A stretch of 64,000 nt of DNA, taken from contig RSEH01000014.1 of NCBI GenBank assembly GCA_006503475.1, positions 178,822 to 242,821 of the forward strand, written 5' to 3'. The translations under genes and the position numbers were made by a program. Under the pieces are notes generated by a model that had not been told where the DNA came from, ran no database searches, and was given only the letters and a program-made list of their open reading frames with translations. Below are positions 9,958 through 20,113 of the stretch, piece by piece (position 1 is the stretch's first letter; the number at the start of each line of letters is the position of its first letter). The DNA is from Stentor roeselii. Its lineage: Eukaryota > Ciliophora > Heterotrichea > Heterotrichida > Stentoridae.

Positions 9958-12900
9958 ATGATTTCCCCAGCTGCATTAACTGTCAAGCAAGTCCTAGCCC
10001 AGGCCGAGTACCTAAAAAACCGTTCGACGACTTCAGAGTATTTATCTTACCTCGAAGACTCCTACTCGAAACTCAAGTACTCCAAAGAAGACCCTTGGGA
10101 CGTGGCCCGACTCATCGCCGAGCATTCTTTGGAAAACGCGAAAATTTTCATGAAAAACAAGCTTCTTCCTTCTTTTTTCACTGAAGTTAATCGCGCTTGG
10201 AAAGTTCTGCATCCTTTGAATTCGAAATGGGAAATGAAAATTGACTGGCAACTATTAAGACTGCAAGTTTTCACTTATCTGGCTGATTATTATAGAAGGT
10301 ACTCAATAATTAGAGAATAAAAGACATCAAGAATGAAGCTGAAATGTGGGAAAAGGTACTGAAACTTGAAAGTGTTTTACCTAAGCAACTTATTTCGAGA
10401 AATCGAAAACAGATTACTGAACTTTCTTATGCTATTGTTCTGACGAAATTAGGAGATGTGAATAAAGCTGAGCTTTATACTAAACGGGCTGTCCAAGCTT
10501 TAGAACGTGAGCTGAAAATAAATAAAACAATCCGAATCGAAGACAACATCTGCCCAAGCTACGATCCTAAAGAGCAGTCAAGGTTCAAAGTAAGAATGCA
10601 AAGTTTATGCCTCGCATATCATCACCTCGGAAGTATCAAAAAATCTTTAGGCCAGTTCAAAAGGGCTCTCGAGTTATTCACCACTGCAAAGTCAATCAGT
10701 TTAAAATTTCTGACTGACCCAAAACTGCAAAAAATCATTCAAGACGACCTGGAAAAAATGCTTCCAAAGTCTTCTCCTTTATTTTCTAAAAGAAGTTCAG
10801 TAGTTGATCTGGAAAAAATCCCTGGAAATGCAAAAGGCTTGGAAGAAAAAGACTTACTTTCTGATATTTTTGGGAAAAATAAGGTGAAAAGGGGAAAAGA
10901 TGCCAAAAGAACTGAAAGTCTTTCGAGTCTTCAGGGAAATTTAAATTCGATCAATCAGAATATTCATGAAGATAACTTTAAGAAGAAAAAATCGACTTTT
11001 AAAAGGGATATTTTAGATGAACCTGGAAATAAACTGAGATTGACTAATGAGATTTCTTATTTGAGGAAAGTTGAAAATAAAGCTGCTATGTGTATTCAGA
11101 GGTTTTACAGAGGGTATAAAGCTAGAAATCGAGTAAAGAATATGGTCAGGCAGTATATTGAAAAAATTGACCCTGAAAGCTCAATACTCAATCAACTGGA
11201 ACACAGTAAACCTGTAATAACCATCTTTTCCTACGAAGACTCAGTAAACATGAGAGTCTCAGAGTCCAACTCTCAAACAAGTGATTCTCCGCCAACCCAA
11301 GACCAAAAAAAACCTTCTTCAGATTCCGAAACCTCAGAGCCCGACATTCTAGTAAAAGTGCAGCAGCCCCAAATAAAAATAAAAAAATCCAAACCAACTC
11401 TTTTCGACTATTTAAACCTTCACGTGCCAGACCTGTTCATATCCCAAAGTATTTCCAGTAAAATCTACTCATGGCGAATAACAATAGTACGAAAGAAGAT
11501 TTTAGACGGTTCTCTTTCATGTTTATTCGGGATATTCGGTCATTACGAGAAATTCACTGACACTTTGGCTTATTTCCAAGAAGTTCTGATAGACCCTGAG
11601 AAAATCGACCAGCGTTTTTTGTTGCCTTTTCCTTTTCAAACCATTTGGCCTGTCATCGAGGCCCATCTGACGAAAGAAGAAGAAAAGTTTGACGATGATG
11701 AAGAAGAGGAAGAGGACCAGGTGAGCGACGAGGCTTCTTTCACGACGATTAAGGACATCGCGAATTTTATCCTTAACAGGTCAGCCGAGAACTACACCCT
11801 GACCGGGAGCAGACTTGTTGAAAACCATTCATTTTTTCATATGACTGAAAAAGTTTCTGACTTCCAGCCTTCGAGACATCTCTTCATGACTGACGGGGTC
11901 ACTAAAAGCATGACTCAATTCGCAGTACATGAAAGGTCATCTTCTCAAGGAAATAAATCTTTTTTTAAACATCGAGAATCAGCACTTTTCGGGAAAATCA
12001 TTGAAAAAGGAATCTGCAGGATTAAGAAAAATTTTTTACTTGTTCAGCTTAAAGTTGTCAAGGCACAGAATAAGTCGAAATTCGCTTCTGCTCTTTTAGT
12101 GATGGTTAATTCTTTGAATTCCAATTGGTTCGACGAGTTCTTCATGTCCTGGGAGGATGTTGTGAAGTACTTTTCAGGATTTTCTCTAGTTTTCGACGTG
12201 TTTTTCGTGATTTGCACTAAAAAGTTTCCAGCAAAGGCCCGAGAAGTGTTTTTTGGAAGTTTTTCAGAGAATTTCAAGATTTTCAACTCGAAACTAGTCC
12301 TTTGTAGAAGTTCTTTCAAAGAAGAGTACCTGGAAGCTGACATTTTTTCAGAAGAAGACTACGAAGTAGCAGAGTGTCATGAAGAATGGGAGGCTGACCT
12401 GAATGAATTTGCGAGTATTTATGAAAACGGCGCTGATAAAATCTGTCTCGGGATCTTTCCAGCTGTTCAGCTGAAGGGCGAAAGTGACTTGGTTCACTTG
12501 AAATTCACAGAAATCAGCAAAAGCATCTTAATTCAAGGGAAAAGGCGATTAGATGATTCAAAATTCGTCAAACTTATCACTGACTACACCCTGGCAAAGA
12601 GGATTTCCAGGATTTTTGAAATGGGAGAAGTGGTAAAATCGATCCTGCAACATGAAATTTCTATAAAATTCGGATTTTGTGGAAAAGTTCTCTGTTTTGG
12701 AAGGTTTAAGAAAAGTGTCTCTCATTCTTCTATCAGGAAAATCGAAGGGGTTCAACATCTTGTTACTGTGAATGTTGGAGAAAATTTCCAGATTTGTCTT
12801 TACAATCTTATCAGCAGCTGGCAACTTATAACTTCTTTTAGCAGAGAAGACCTTCGAAAATTCTTTCCTAGTTTAAAATGTGAAGAATCTGCAACGATTT

Positions 12901-14183
12901 ATTATGAAGAAAACTTCGTCGAGCCTCTTTTAAAAGACTTTTCTTTGTGCAAAGGAATGCTTGGGTCTTTTTCCGCTTGGAGAAGGCCTCAATCAGTCGA
13001 GGTCATTTTACCGATTTCAAAAAAAGTCCAAAGTTTTCAATTCACCGAAAAAGAATCTTCCTCTCTTCAAGAAATAATAACAACCAAGTCCCTCTTCGAG
13101 CAAAAAGTTTTCAAAACTTTAGGAAAAAGTGATTCTTTTCTAACAGACACAATATACCAAGAGCTAATCCTCCTTCAAAGAACCCGAGTAGTCTGTGGAG
13201 TCTACGCAATGGTGACCCTAACAAAACTAATCCTTCTAGAAGAATGGCGAGTTTACATCCACTTTTTTCATTCTTCACGAGAATTCGTTTGCAAAATTTA
13301 CAACTCTGACATGTTCGGCCTTCATCAAACAGCTTTTGACGGGGACTACGCCGACCCAAACCACACAGTGAACCGAAGTTCATCTTCTAACAAATTATGG
13401 GAAATAATGTTAGCCGAGTGTACTTTTGAACATCACTCATCTTTAGACTTCGTGTTCAAATTCGACACGATTATCACTCCAATGCGTGAACTTTTATACA
13501 GCAATCACATTTTTTCATCGAATTTCTTTTACTTTGAAGTTTACATGAAAAGTTCAACTCCTTTTCACCTCAGGTTCTCGACGATCACGAATATCAAAGA
13601 AGCTGAATATATCATCATTACAATCAGGTCTTACAACCTTCAAAGAAAACTCTGGGAAAAAAGAAGTCTCAAGTTGAAAGAGATGGTCCTTGAAATGCTA
13701 AACTACGGCGTTGTGAATGAAGGGGTCCTGCTAAATACTCTCATCAGTTACTCAGACCTCAAGTTTTACGCAGGGTGTCTCTGCAGGGTGTTAAAAATGA
13801 AGGACAAGGAAAACACAGTCCAAGTCAAACTTCTCCCAGACCTCGAGTTCTCAGAAAGTGAAGAAGAAGATTACTTTGAAGAGAAAAACAGCGACGTCCA
13901 TTCATTTTCCTCAATTTTAGCTTCAGACCTTCAACTGTTCCAAGTGGTTCACAAATCTCCAGACACCCTGATAATAAGTGTTCACTTCAACGAGTTCGCC
14001 GATGAGTTCGCCTTCAAAGTATACAAACCAGTCCAAGGCGTCATCTTACGAGTCCCAATTTCAAAAAAGCAGATATTCCGAAAAGTTTCTTTTTCAAAAA
14101 CCCTTCTGAAAGAACAAGCTCATCTTCAACTTGGCAAGAAAATTTATGTAGAACTCGTTGACCGGCTTCTGCTGGTAGTTTAG
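9958..14183 (+). CDS. Large TPR- and IQ-motif protein, unknown function (spliced)
   Basis: Two frames join across a micro-intron (10299-10315) to give 1402 residues; exon 2 is open from 10316. Helical repeats resembling TPRs lie at about 60-240 (for example KLGDVNKAELYTKRAV and LGQFKRALELFTTAKS). One clear IQ calmodulin-binding motif lies near 370 (AAMCIQRFYRGYKARNR). An acidic run of Glu and Asp follows near 570. The C-terminal 800 residues are probably beta-rich folded domains that I do not recognise. IQ plus TPR suggests a calcium/calmodulin-responsive scaffold, but that is inference. The stop is 11 bp before the next start. Without the intron, exon 1 would end at TAA 10318-10320. Confidence 0.8.
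10299..10315 (+). other. Predicted 17-nt intron
   Basis: GTACTCAATAATTAGAG. Removing all 17 nt joins AG to A (Arg) and keeps the downstream frame open. Removing only the first 15 nt, which also ends in TAG, leads straight into GAA TAA. The 17-nt choice is therefore forced by the frame, though unusual for heterotrichs. A 15-nt intron plus an assembly indel is the alternative. Confidence 0.6.
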
Positions 14184-14194
14184 AATAAATAGAA

Positions 14195-14995
14195 ATGGAC
14201 ACTGAAACTCTTGCAAGAAAAAGTGCCAGGAACTACCAGGACAACATCTGCTCTGTATGTCATGGACCGTTTTCGATGACGAACAGGTCAGTTATCTGCA
14301 GCAAGTGCTTTCAAAAAACATGCAGACTTCATATTTACACTGAAAAAACACAAACTATCTGTGAAATCTGTGTTCGAGCTGAAATTAAACGGAACCTTCT
14401 TCATGAAAAGCAGGAAATGATCACTGGGCTTAAAAGTGAATTTAGAAGTTTGCAACATCGGGAAAAAGCTAATGTTAAGGAAATTTCTATCAAAGCGGAA
14501 TTGATTGGCAACTTGGAAAATAGTCTTCAAGGACAAAAAGAAGCTGCTTTTCAGAAAATTAGTAAAATCGCTGATTTGGTTGAGGAAGAAGTTGAAAGTA
14601 TTCAAGTTTCTGCTAAAACTGTGCAGGAAATGAACTCGGAGATTGAAAAATGTAAAAAAAACTCGAAAGAAAAACATGAAGCATGGGTCGCTGCAACGAC
14701 TGAATTGATAAAAGTGCAGAATTCTTTAACTGCTGTTCAGAAGGAACATGATAGTCTGAAAAGAAGACATAACAATCTTTTGAAAGAAAATGAAAAAATG
14801 CTGACTTTTCAGAAGATCCGAACAATGACTTGCAACAAGTGCTACAAACAAATAGTCCTTCAGTACAAAGAGGACATAATCAAGATATTGAGTCGAAAAG
14901 AGAAAAAATCAAGACTCATTCCAAGTATTTTGGCAATAAACTTGATAAACTCAGACGAGATACACAGCTCATCATGTAAGTGTCTTGTAGTTTAG
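14195..14995 (+). CDS. FYVE/RING-like zinc-finger coiled-coil protein with CaaX-like tail
   Basis: The 266-aa protein begins with a two-metal zinc-finger pattern at about 19-65: CSVC, then CSKC, then CRLH, then CEIC. This spacing resembles the FYVE-related finger of Rab effectors more than a classical RING. Residues about 70-205 form a long coiled coil. A further CNKC pair lies near 210. The last residues are CKCLVV, so the final four (CLVV) fit a CaaX box. The plan is finger, coiled coil, lipid-anchored tail, which suggests membrane tethering, possibly with a Rab; this is inference. It begins 11 bp after the TPR/IQ gene and ends 4 bp from the convergent gene's stop. Confidence 0.75.
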   Translation: MDTETLARKSARNYQDNICSVCHGPFSMTNRSVICSKCFQKTCRLHIYTEKTQTICEICVRAEIKRNLLHEKQEMITGLKSEFRSLQHREKANVKEISIKAELIGNLENSLQGQKEAAFQKISKIADLVEEEVESIQVSAKTVQEMNSEIEKCKKNSKEKHEAWVAATTELIKVQNSLTAVQKEHDSLKRRHNNLLKENEKMLTFQKIRTMTCNKCYKQIVLQYKEDIIKILSRKEKKSRLIPSILAINLINSDEIHSSSCKCLVV

Positions 14996-14999
14996 TAAC

Positions 15000-16562
15000 C
15001 TAATTAATCGAATTTTCATCAATTTCATAATCCAAGTCGCTGATAGTCACTGTATTGCTGATGATTCTGTTGCCGTCACAGGCGAACACTCGGTAATTCT
15101 GAGCCAAATGAGCTTTTTCTTTAATAAAACTCTTTCTCACGGTAAAGTTGGTCACCCAGGTGACTCCGTAGTTAAAGTTTTCCAGGCCTCCGAAATTTTG
15201 CTCTTTGATGGTCTCAGGAAGGCTTAAAACTACCTTGTTGAACCTGATATTAGAGTAGTTCTTCAGGTAAAACCCTAAACAATAAGCGTCTACTTGATCA
15301 ACGTCTCCTGTCGCAGTGGATTCAGGATTATCTATTGTCACTTCAGCTATTTTTTTTAAGTAAAGCTTGCAAGGTGCTATGAAAAACGGTTCTTTTATCA
15401 CATGTTCAGCCCTATATATCAACGTGAGATGAAGGCCGTAGTAATCATCACTTATTGGAATATCAAGTTCTTTCCAGACTTTTGAATTCTTCTCGATTAT
15501 CCGAAACTTGCAGATTTCGCTTGTCTGGATAAAGCCATTTCGGTCATCTAGAAGAAGGAGGTCAACGTTGTAAAAGGTGAAATCGGTATCGTTTTCTATC
15601 TGGATTCTGAATACATTCAACGAGACATCAAAGAAAAATTTCTTGATTTTTAGATATTTTTCTCCTCTTTCTAAATTTTGGTCTGCAAAAGTTTCACACA
15701 TGCTTTTCCCGTGGTCGATGGATTTTTGGATTTTTTCTAATTTTTCTGTGTGATTTTTTACTAGTTTCTCTATTTCTATTAGTTCATGGTAAGAGACTCC
15801 TCCTTGACTGTTTGCGAGCTTGTTTGTTAAATGTTTTAAAAATTCTTGAAGATGGGTGAGAAGCCCGGAGAAGTTTTTAAGGCAATTTTCTTGAAGGTTT
15901 AGAGAATTTGATATTGTTGAGGTTAAAGCATTTTTTCTGAATAATTCTTCTAAATTGATGCATGCGGACTCTAGTTCTTCACGTGATAAGTTAAGAGGGT
16001 TCTCGAAGTTTTGAACGTTTTCGGCCCTGGCTTCAGGCTCGGAAGGGATCAAAGCAAGGCTGGTCAATATTAATTGGCCGAAGAATCTTTTAAAGACTGC
16101 GTAATTTGATAATTTTTCGGCTAGGGTTGAAGAACAAATAAGCAGGTAACTTTCATTTAGTATTTTATCAGAACCTTGTAAATCATCAAATATAATTTTA
16201 GCAATATTGGTCCCATTTTTATAAGTTAAAGATGCTTCGAGATTGAGTATTAATTGATTTTCTTGTATTGAATTTAAAATCTGTTCTGGATTTCCGTCAC
16301 GCTCATATATTTCATTGTCTAATAATACTCCGTATCCGATTATATTATTTGCATCTAAGTCTCCTGCTAGATTATAAATATTGTCTTTAATGAATTGTGC
16401 CATCTCAATACACTCCCTAGAGTATTCAAAGTAAATGACTATGTCATTAGCAAGTAATTTATTTCTAGAAGCCTTGAAAATCTCTGGTAGACTTTCAATA
16501 TGATGATTCGTAACATTTTCGTTCCTTACGTCGAGGGATATCAAGAACTTTGAATTTGACAT
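15000..16562 (-). CDS. Unrecognised 520-aa protein
   Basis: A single intact frame runs from ATG 16562 to TAG at 15000. The first 190 residues alternate hydrophobic strands and helices (FLISLDVRNEN, DIVIYFEYS, IIGYGVLL) in a way that recalls a vWA-like alpha/beta fold, but no metal-site motif is clear. About 200-310 is helical, with coiled-coil character. The C-terminal 200 residues look like one or two beta-sandwich domains. There is no signal peptide or membrane segment. It converges on the zinc-finger gene with a 4-bp gap. I cannot assign a function. Confidence 0.7.
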   Translation of the reverse strand: MSNSKFLISLDVRNENVTNHHIESLPEIFKASRNKLLANDIVIYFEYSRECIEMAQFIKDNIYNLAGDLDANNIIGYGVLLDNEIYERDGNPEQILNSIQENQLILNLEASLTYKNGTNIAKIIFDDLQGSDKILNESYLLICSSTLAEKLSNYAVFKRFFGQLILTSLALIPSEPEARAENVQNFENPLNLSREELESACINLEELFRKNALTSTISNSLNLQENCLKNFSGLLTHLQEFLKHLTNKLANSQGGVSYHELIEIEKLVKNHTEKLEKIQKSIDHGKSMCETFADQNLERGEKYLKIKKFFFDVSLNVFRIQIENDTDFTFYNVDLLLLDDRNGFIQTSEICKFRIIEKNSKVWKELDIPISDDYYGLHLTLIYRAEHVIKEPFFIAPCKLYLKKIAEVTIDNPESTATGDVDQVDAYCLGFYLKNYSNIRFNKVVLSLPETIKEQNFGGLENFNYGVTWVTNFTVRKSFIKEKAHLAQNYRVFACDGNRIISNTVTISDLDYEIDENSIN

Positions 16563-16997
16563 TTATAGACATTATGAAAAGAGCCTGATATGCTACAATT
16601 TTTTTACTTTTAAAACTCTCTTATATAAGTTTAATGATAAAATCGGTAATTGAAAGTTAAATCATCATTTGTTTCACTCAAGTGATCCACGATCAATCAT
16701 AAGATCCTTTATCATAAAATCCTTTATGATAAAAGGACTCAAAAAAACTTTTGAAATAAATCTCCTTTAATTCAACCCAAAGAATTCGTAAAAATCCTAA
16801 AATCTTAACAATAGTTTATCATATTCTAAACTTAAATAATAATAAAATAAATCTAATCTAAACTTGTACAAAAAAACAATCCTAGAGCCATATTTTTCAT
16901 CAAGACCTAAAAGATCCCCAAACCCACAACTCTAACTCTAATCAGCCAAATCCTTCTTAATCCCAAAACCTCACTCCTCTAATAATTCTAATCCTAA
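16563..16997. other. Intergenic spacer
   Basis: No gene is seen. The part next to 16998 is C-rich on the + strand, that is, G-rich on the strand of the EF-hand gene whose 3' end it is. A repeated TTTATCATAAAATCC/TTTATGATAAAAGG pair near 16700-16735 is too short to interpret. Confidence 0.4.
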
Positions 16998-18557
16998 CTA
17001 AACCAAGACTCGAGTCTTATCAAACCAGTCCTTGATTTCCTCGAACCCGATTTCTCCATTCAACTCAACTTCATACTCCTCAAACAAGTTTTTCGCGGTG
17101 ACCAAAGCGACTCTCTTAGGATCAATCAAGCTCTTCGCTTCAGGTCCGAGCAAGACAGAAAAAACGCTTTCAAAGTACTTGCAGACCTCTTCATATTGCA
17201 TTTTTCCATCAGAGCTTTCATCATAAGAGTTACATGCAGCTTTTAATTTATCTCCAGCATTACCAGCGCAAAGAGTGGAAAGTCCACAAAATAGTTCCGA
17301 GAAGTCAACAACTCCATCCGAGTCCCTGTCAAACATGACAAACAAGCTATTGACCGAGTTATTAAAAACATTAGCATTCGGCTGGTAATCAGTGTACTCC
17401 GAGATCAAGTCCTTTAAAATCTCTGAAAATATTTTTCGAGTTAAAAAACCTGTCGGGTTCCTTCTTTGAAAGAAACTAAGAGCGTCGTCGACATGAATGT
17501 CTCCAAGTCCTGTATCTTTCTTCATCTTTTCAATGTTGACGATGGCGTCGGTGCTGGTCAAGTTGTTTCTGATTTCTTTGAGTTTTTGAAATACCAGGTC
17601 TCTTTTATTTTTAGACCCGTCAACATGAGCGCGCTTTTCTTCTTTTACTTCAGGAGGAATCGGCTCGCCCTTCACCCAGGCCTGGAATTCAGGAAGAGTC
17701 AAAACGCCGTCACCGTCCGCGTCAGCTTCATTGAAAATGCTTTCAACAGTAGCCCTGGCAAGAGTCTCTGGAGTTTCTCCAAGTTTATCAATAGCTGTAG
17801 GGTTGACTCGATGTAAAATTCTAAAAACAGTCACCTGATGTTGCAAAAGTTCATCAAAAGAGATAAGTCCATCACCGTTCAAGTCATACAACATAAAAGT
17901 CGCTTCTGACTTCTGATCAGGTGTGCCTCCACAAAGGACTATCACACTATTCAAGGCATCATTTTTATCGATTTCCCCTGAGCCCTCTTTATCAATGTTT
18001 TCATATAAAATCTTCAAAGCCTGCTTTTTTTTGCTGGCGTTGAAACCTTCTCCAGACCCTTCAATGCCGAGCATGAACTTGGAAAAGTCTTCAAAGGTGA
18101 GTTTTGAGAATGACTTCAAAGCGCTTCTGGCCTTGGCGATGATGCTGCGGGGATCAAGTGAGCCGAGGCCGACTTTATCACGAAGAACGATCAGGTCGTC
18201 GCCTGAGACTTTGACTTCGCCTGGCTTGGTGAGTGACTTGGCCAGGTCGGCTTTAAGAGTGCTGAAGCGACGAGTTGAGCCTCTTGGAGACTGCACTTTT
18301 GATGGAGATTTTTTCACTTCTGGACGTGTTTCTGCAAGCATTTTTCGCCAGTTCGCGACGAGGGCGTTCGTGTTTCGGTCTATCATGAAGGACTGGTGCG
18401 CTGCTGTGAATCGAGTGTCTTGGGCGAAGGCCAGCTCTTTCAGCTGGTCAGCTTCTTGCTCGGTGATTCCTTGCACGTTGTTTATTACCACTAGGTACTG
18501 ACTCATCTCGCTTAGGTTTGACAATGACTCAAATAGACGCTTTGAAAAGGTAGCCAT
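16998..18557 (-). CDS. Multi-EF-hand calcium-binding protein
   Basis: The 519-aa protein carries at least five calcium loops in pairs: DKEGSGEIDKND and DLNGDGLISFDE near 190-235, DADGDGVLTLPE near 280, then DRDSDGVVDFSE and DESSDGKMQYEE near 410-460. A poorer loop (VELNGEIGFEE) is near the C-terminus. The canonical loops keep acidic residues at positions 1, 3 and 12, so calcium binding is likely; the last loop is probably weak. The N-terminal 150 residues are Ser, Lys and Arg rich with no known domain. There is no catalytic domain, so it is a sensor or buffer rather than a kinase. It is divergent from the USP gene across about 276 bp. Confidence 0.88.
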   Translation of the reverse strand: MATFSKRLFESLSNLSEMSQYLVVINNVQGITEQEADQLKELAFAQDTRFTAAHQSFMIDRNTNALVANWRKMLAETRPEVKKSPSKVQSPRGSTRRFSTLKADLAKSLTKPGEVKVSGDDLIVLRDKVGLGSLDPRSIIAKARSALKSFSKLTFEDFSKFMLGIEGSGEGFNASKKKQALKILYENIDKEGSGEIDKNDALNSVIVLCGGTPDQKSEATFMLYDLNGDGLISFDELLQHQVTVFRILHRVNPTAIDKLGETPETLARATVESIFNEADADGDGVLTLPEFQAWVKGEPIPPEVKEEKRAHVDGSKNKRDLVFQKLKEIRNNLTSTDAIVNIEKMKKDTGLGDIHVDDALSFFQRRNPTGFLTRKIFSEILKDLISEYTDYQPNANVFNNSVNSLFVMFDRDSDGVVDFSELFCGLSTLCAGNAGDKLKAACNSYDESSDGKMQYEEVCKYFESVFSVLLGPEAKSLIDPKRVALVTAKNLFEEYEVELNGEIGFEEIKDWFDKTRVLV

Positions 18558-18833
18558 TTATTTAAATTTTGATACTTTTGAGATGGGTTGAATTCATTTA
18601 GATGATTGGGGAATAAAAGATGTTTATTGTTATGGGTTGATGAGATGTTTAAAGAGATAGTGATGGTTTTTTTTTATTGTGGAAATATAGAAGATTTTTT
18701 AAGTAGTTATTTAGAGTTCTTAAGGATTTTTCAATTTGCATATGATTACTTTAGAATAATGTTTATTATAGAGATAAAAACTAGCTTATTTTCATCCTTC
18801 CCTCCAAATGTAGATGGAATAATAAGAAATCAC

Positions 18834-20102
18834 ATGAATGCCTATTCCTCATCAGAAGTCAGTTCAAACCTAACTCCATCCCCAGTGAAAGGTTCATATT
18901 CTTCAAACTTCACTCCATCAAGTGTGCGCCGAACAGCAAGCAGCAACAACAGAACAATCCTAAGTCAAAACGGTTCATCGATAATGCAGACAGAGCCAAA
19001 GCGTAACCTTGAATCGCCATTCCAAAACTACTCATCTCAAAAGGGTGACCTTTTCCAGTACTCCTCTCTTTTCAGGCCTTCAGTGCGATACAGCGAGTCA
19101 AACCCGTGCAAGTTCATCGTGGGTTTGCGAAACTTGGGCAACACCTGTTACATGAACAGCATCATTCAATGTTTATCTCACTTAGTTCCTTTCAGAGAGG
19201 CACTTATTTCTCATTCCTTATACCAAATCAACAGAAGTTCTCAGTTGCAAGGAAAACTAGCAGAAGCTTTCATTTCTTTACTTCAACAAATGAAAAACTC
19301 AGTAAAAGGTGATGTGTTAAGCCCCGGGGAAGTCAAGTACCAGATGGGCAAGTTTTCGGATCAGTTTAAAGGAAGTGAACAAAACGACTCAAGTGAGTTC
19401 TTCAGAGCTCTTCTTGATGCACTTGGACAGGATCTCAGTCGTCTTGGCAAAAAAGCGAGTTATCGAGAAATGACTGGAAGTTTAAGTGAAAATGTTTCAA
19501 GTATTGCTAATCGATGGTGGGACTACAGCCTTAGCAGAGATAATTCAATTGTAACGGATTTGTTTCAAGGACAGTTCGTATCGAACATCAAGTGCGGCCT
19601 GTGCAACTACATCTCTGTTACTTGTGACTGTTTTTTAAGTTTAAACCTGCCGTCAACGGAAAAAACAAGTTTTTCGTATGAACTGGAAGAAAGCCTTGAC
19701 CAGTACTTCAGTGATCACTCGATAGAAACCTACAAATGTGAGAAGTGCAAAAAGTCAAGTAAGAGCAGACAACAACTCTCGATTTATCGTTTTCCGAAAA
19801 TCATGGCACTTCAATTAAAGCGTTTCAAAGCGAACGCCGTGAGCCGAACAAGGTTAAACAATGAAGTTCAGTTGAAAGAAACACTAAACCTGTCAAAGTA
19901 CCGTCATCCTCAAGGTGAAACTGCATCATTGTACCATTTAAAAGCGATCAGTCATCACCGAGGGTCTCTTTACTCAGGGCACTACATCAGCGAGTGCAAA
20001 GAAGAAAACACTTGGTTCTGCTTCGACGACAGCAGAGTGACTGAAACTTTGACGCCTTCATCATCGAGTTCAGCTTACTTATTGTTCTACGTGTCAGTTT
20101 AA
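18834..20102 (+). CDS. Ubiquitin-specific protease (USP family deubiquitinase)
   Basis: With the start at ATG 18834 the protein is 422 aa: a Ser/Asn-rich N-terminus of about 85 residues, then a compact USP domain. The Cys box GLRNLGNTCYMNS has nucleophile C105. The His box SLYSGHYIS has H383, followed by FCFDDSRV with the third catalytic residue. The structural zinc pairs CGLC and CEKC of the USP fingers are present. It should cleave ubiquitin from proteins; the short, insertion-free domain resembles the USP2/USP21 type. The frame is open further upstream (ATG at 18759), but that sequence looks non-coding. The stop is 11 bp before the next gene. Confidence 0.9.
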   Translation: MNAYSSSEVSSNLTPSPVKGSYSSNFTPSSVRRTASSNNRTILSQNGSSIMQTEPKRNLESPFQNYSSQKGDLFQYSSLFRPSVRYSESNPCKFIVGLRNLGNTCYMNSIIQCLSHLVPFREALISHSLYQINRSSQLQGKLAEAFISLLQQMKNSVKGDVLSPGEVKYQMGKFSDQFKGSEQNDSSEFFRALLDALGQDLSRLGKKASYREMTGSLSENVSSIANRWWDYSLSRDNSIVTDLFQGQFVSNIKCGLCNYISVTCDCFLSLNLPSTEKTSFSYELEESLDQYFSDHSIETYKCEKCKKSSKSRQQLSIYRFPKIMALQLKRFKANAVSRTRLNNEVQLKETLNLSKYRHPQGETASLYHLKAISHHRGSLYSGHYISECKEENTWFCFDDSRVTETLTPSSSSSAYLLFYVSV

Positions 20103-20113
20103 TGTAATTAACA

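Noticed and set aside
18606-18833. 76-residue N-terminal extension of the USP gene
   Set aside because: Begins with TTG, has flank-like composition and no domain; ATG 18834 precedes the Ser/Asn-rich start. ATG 18759 remains possible.
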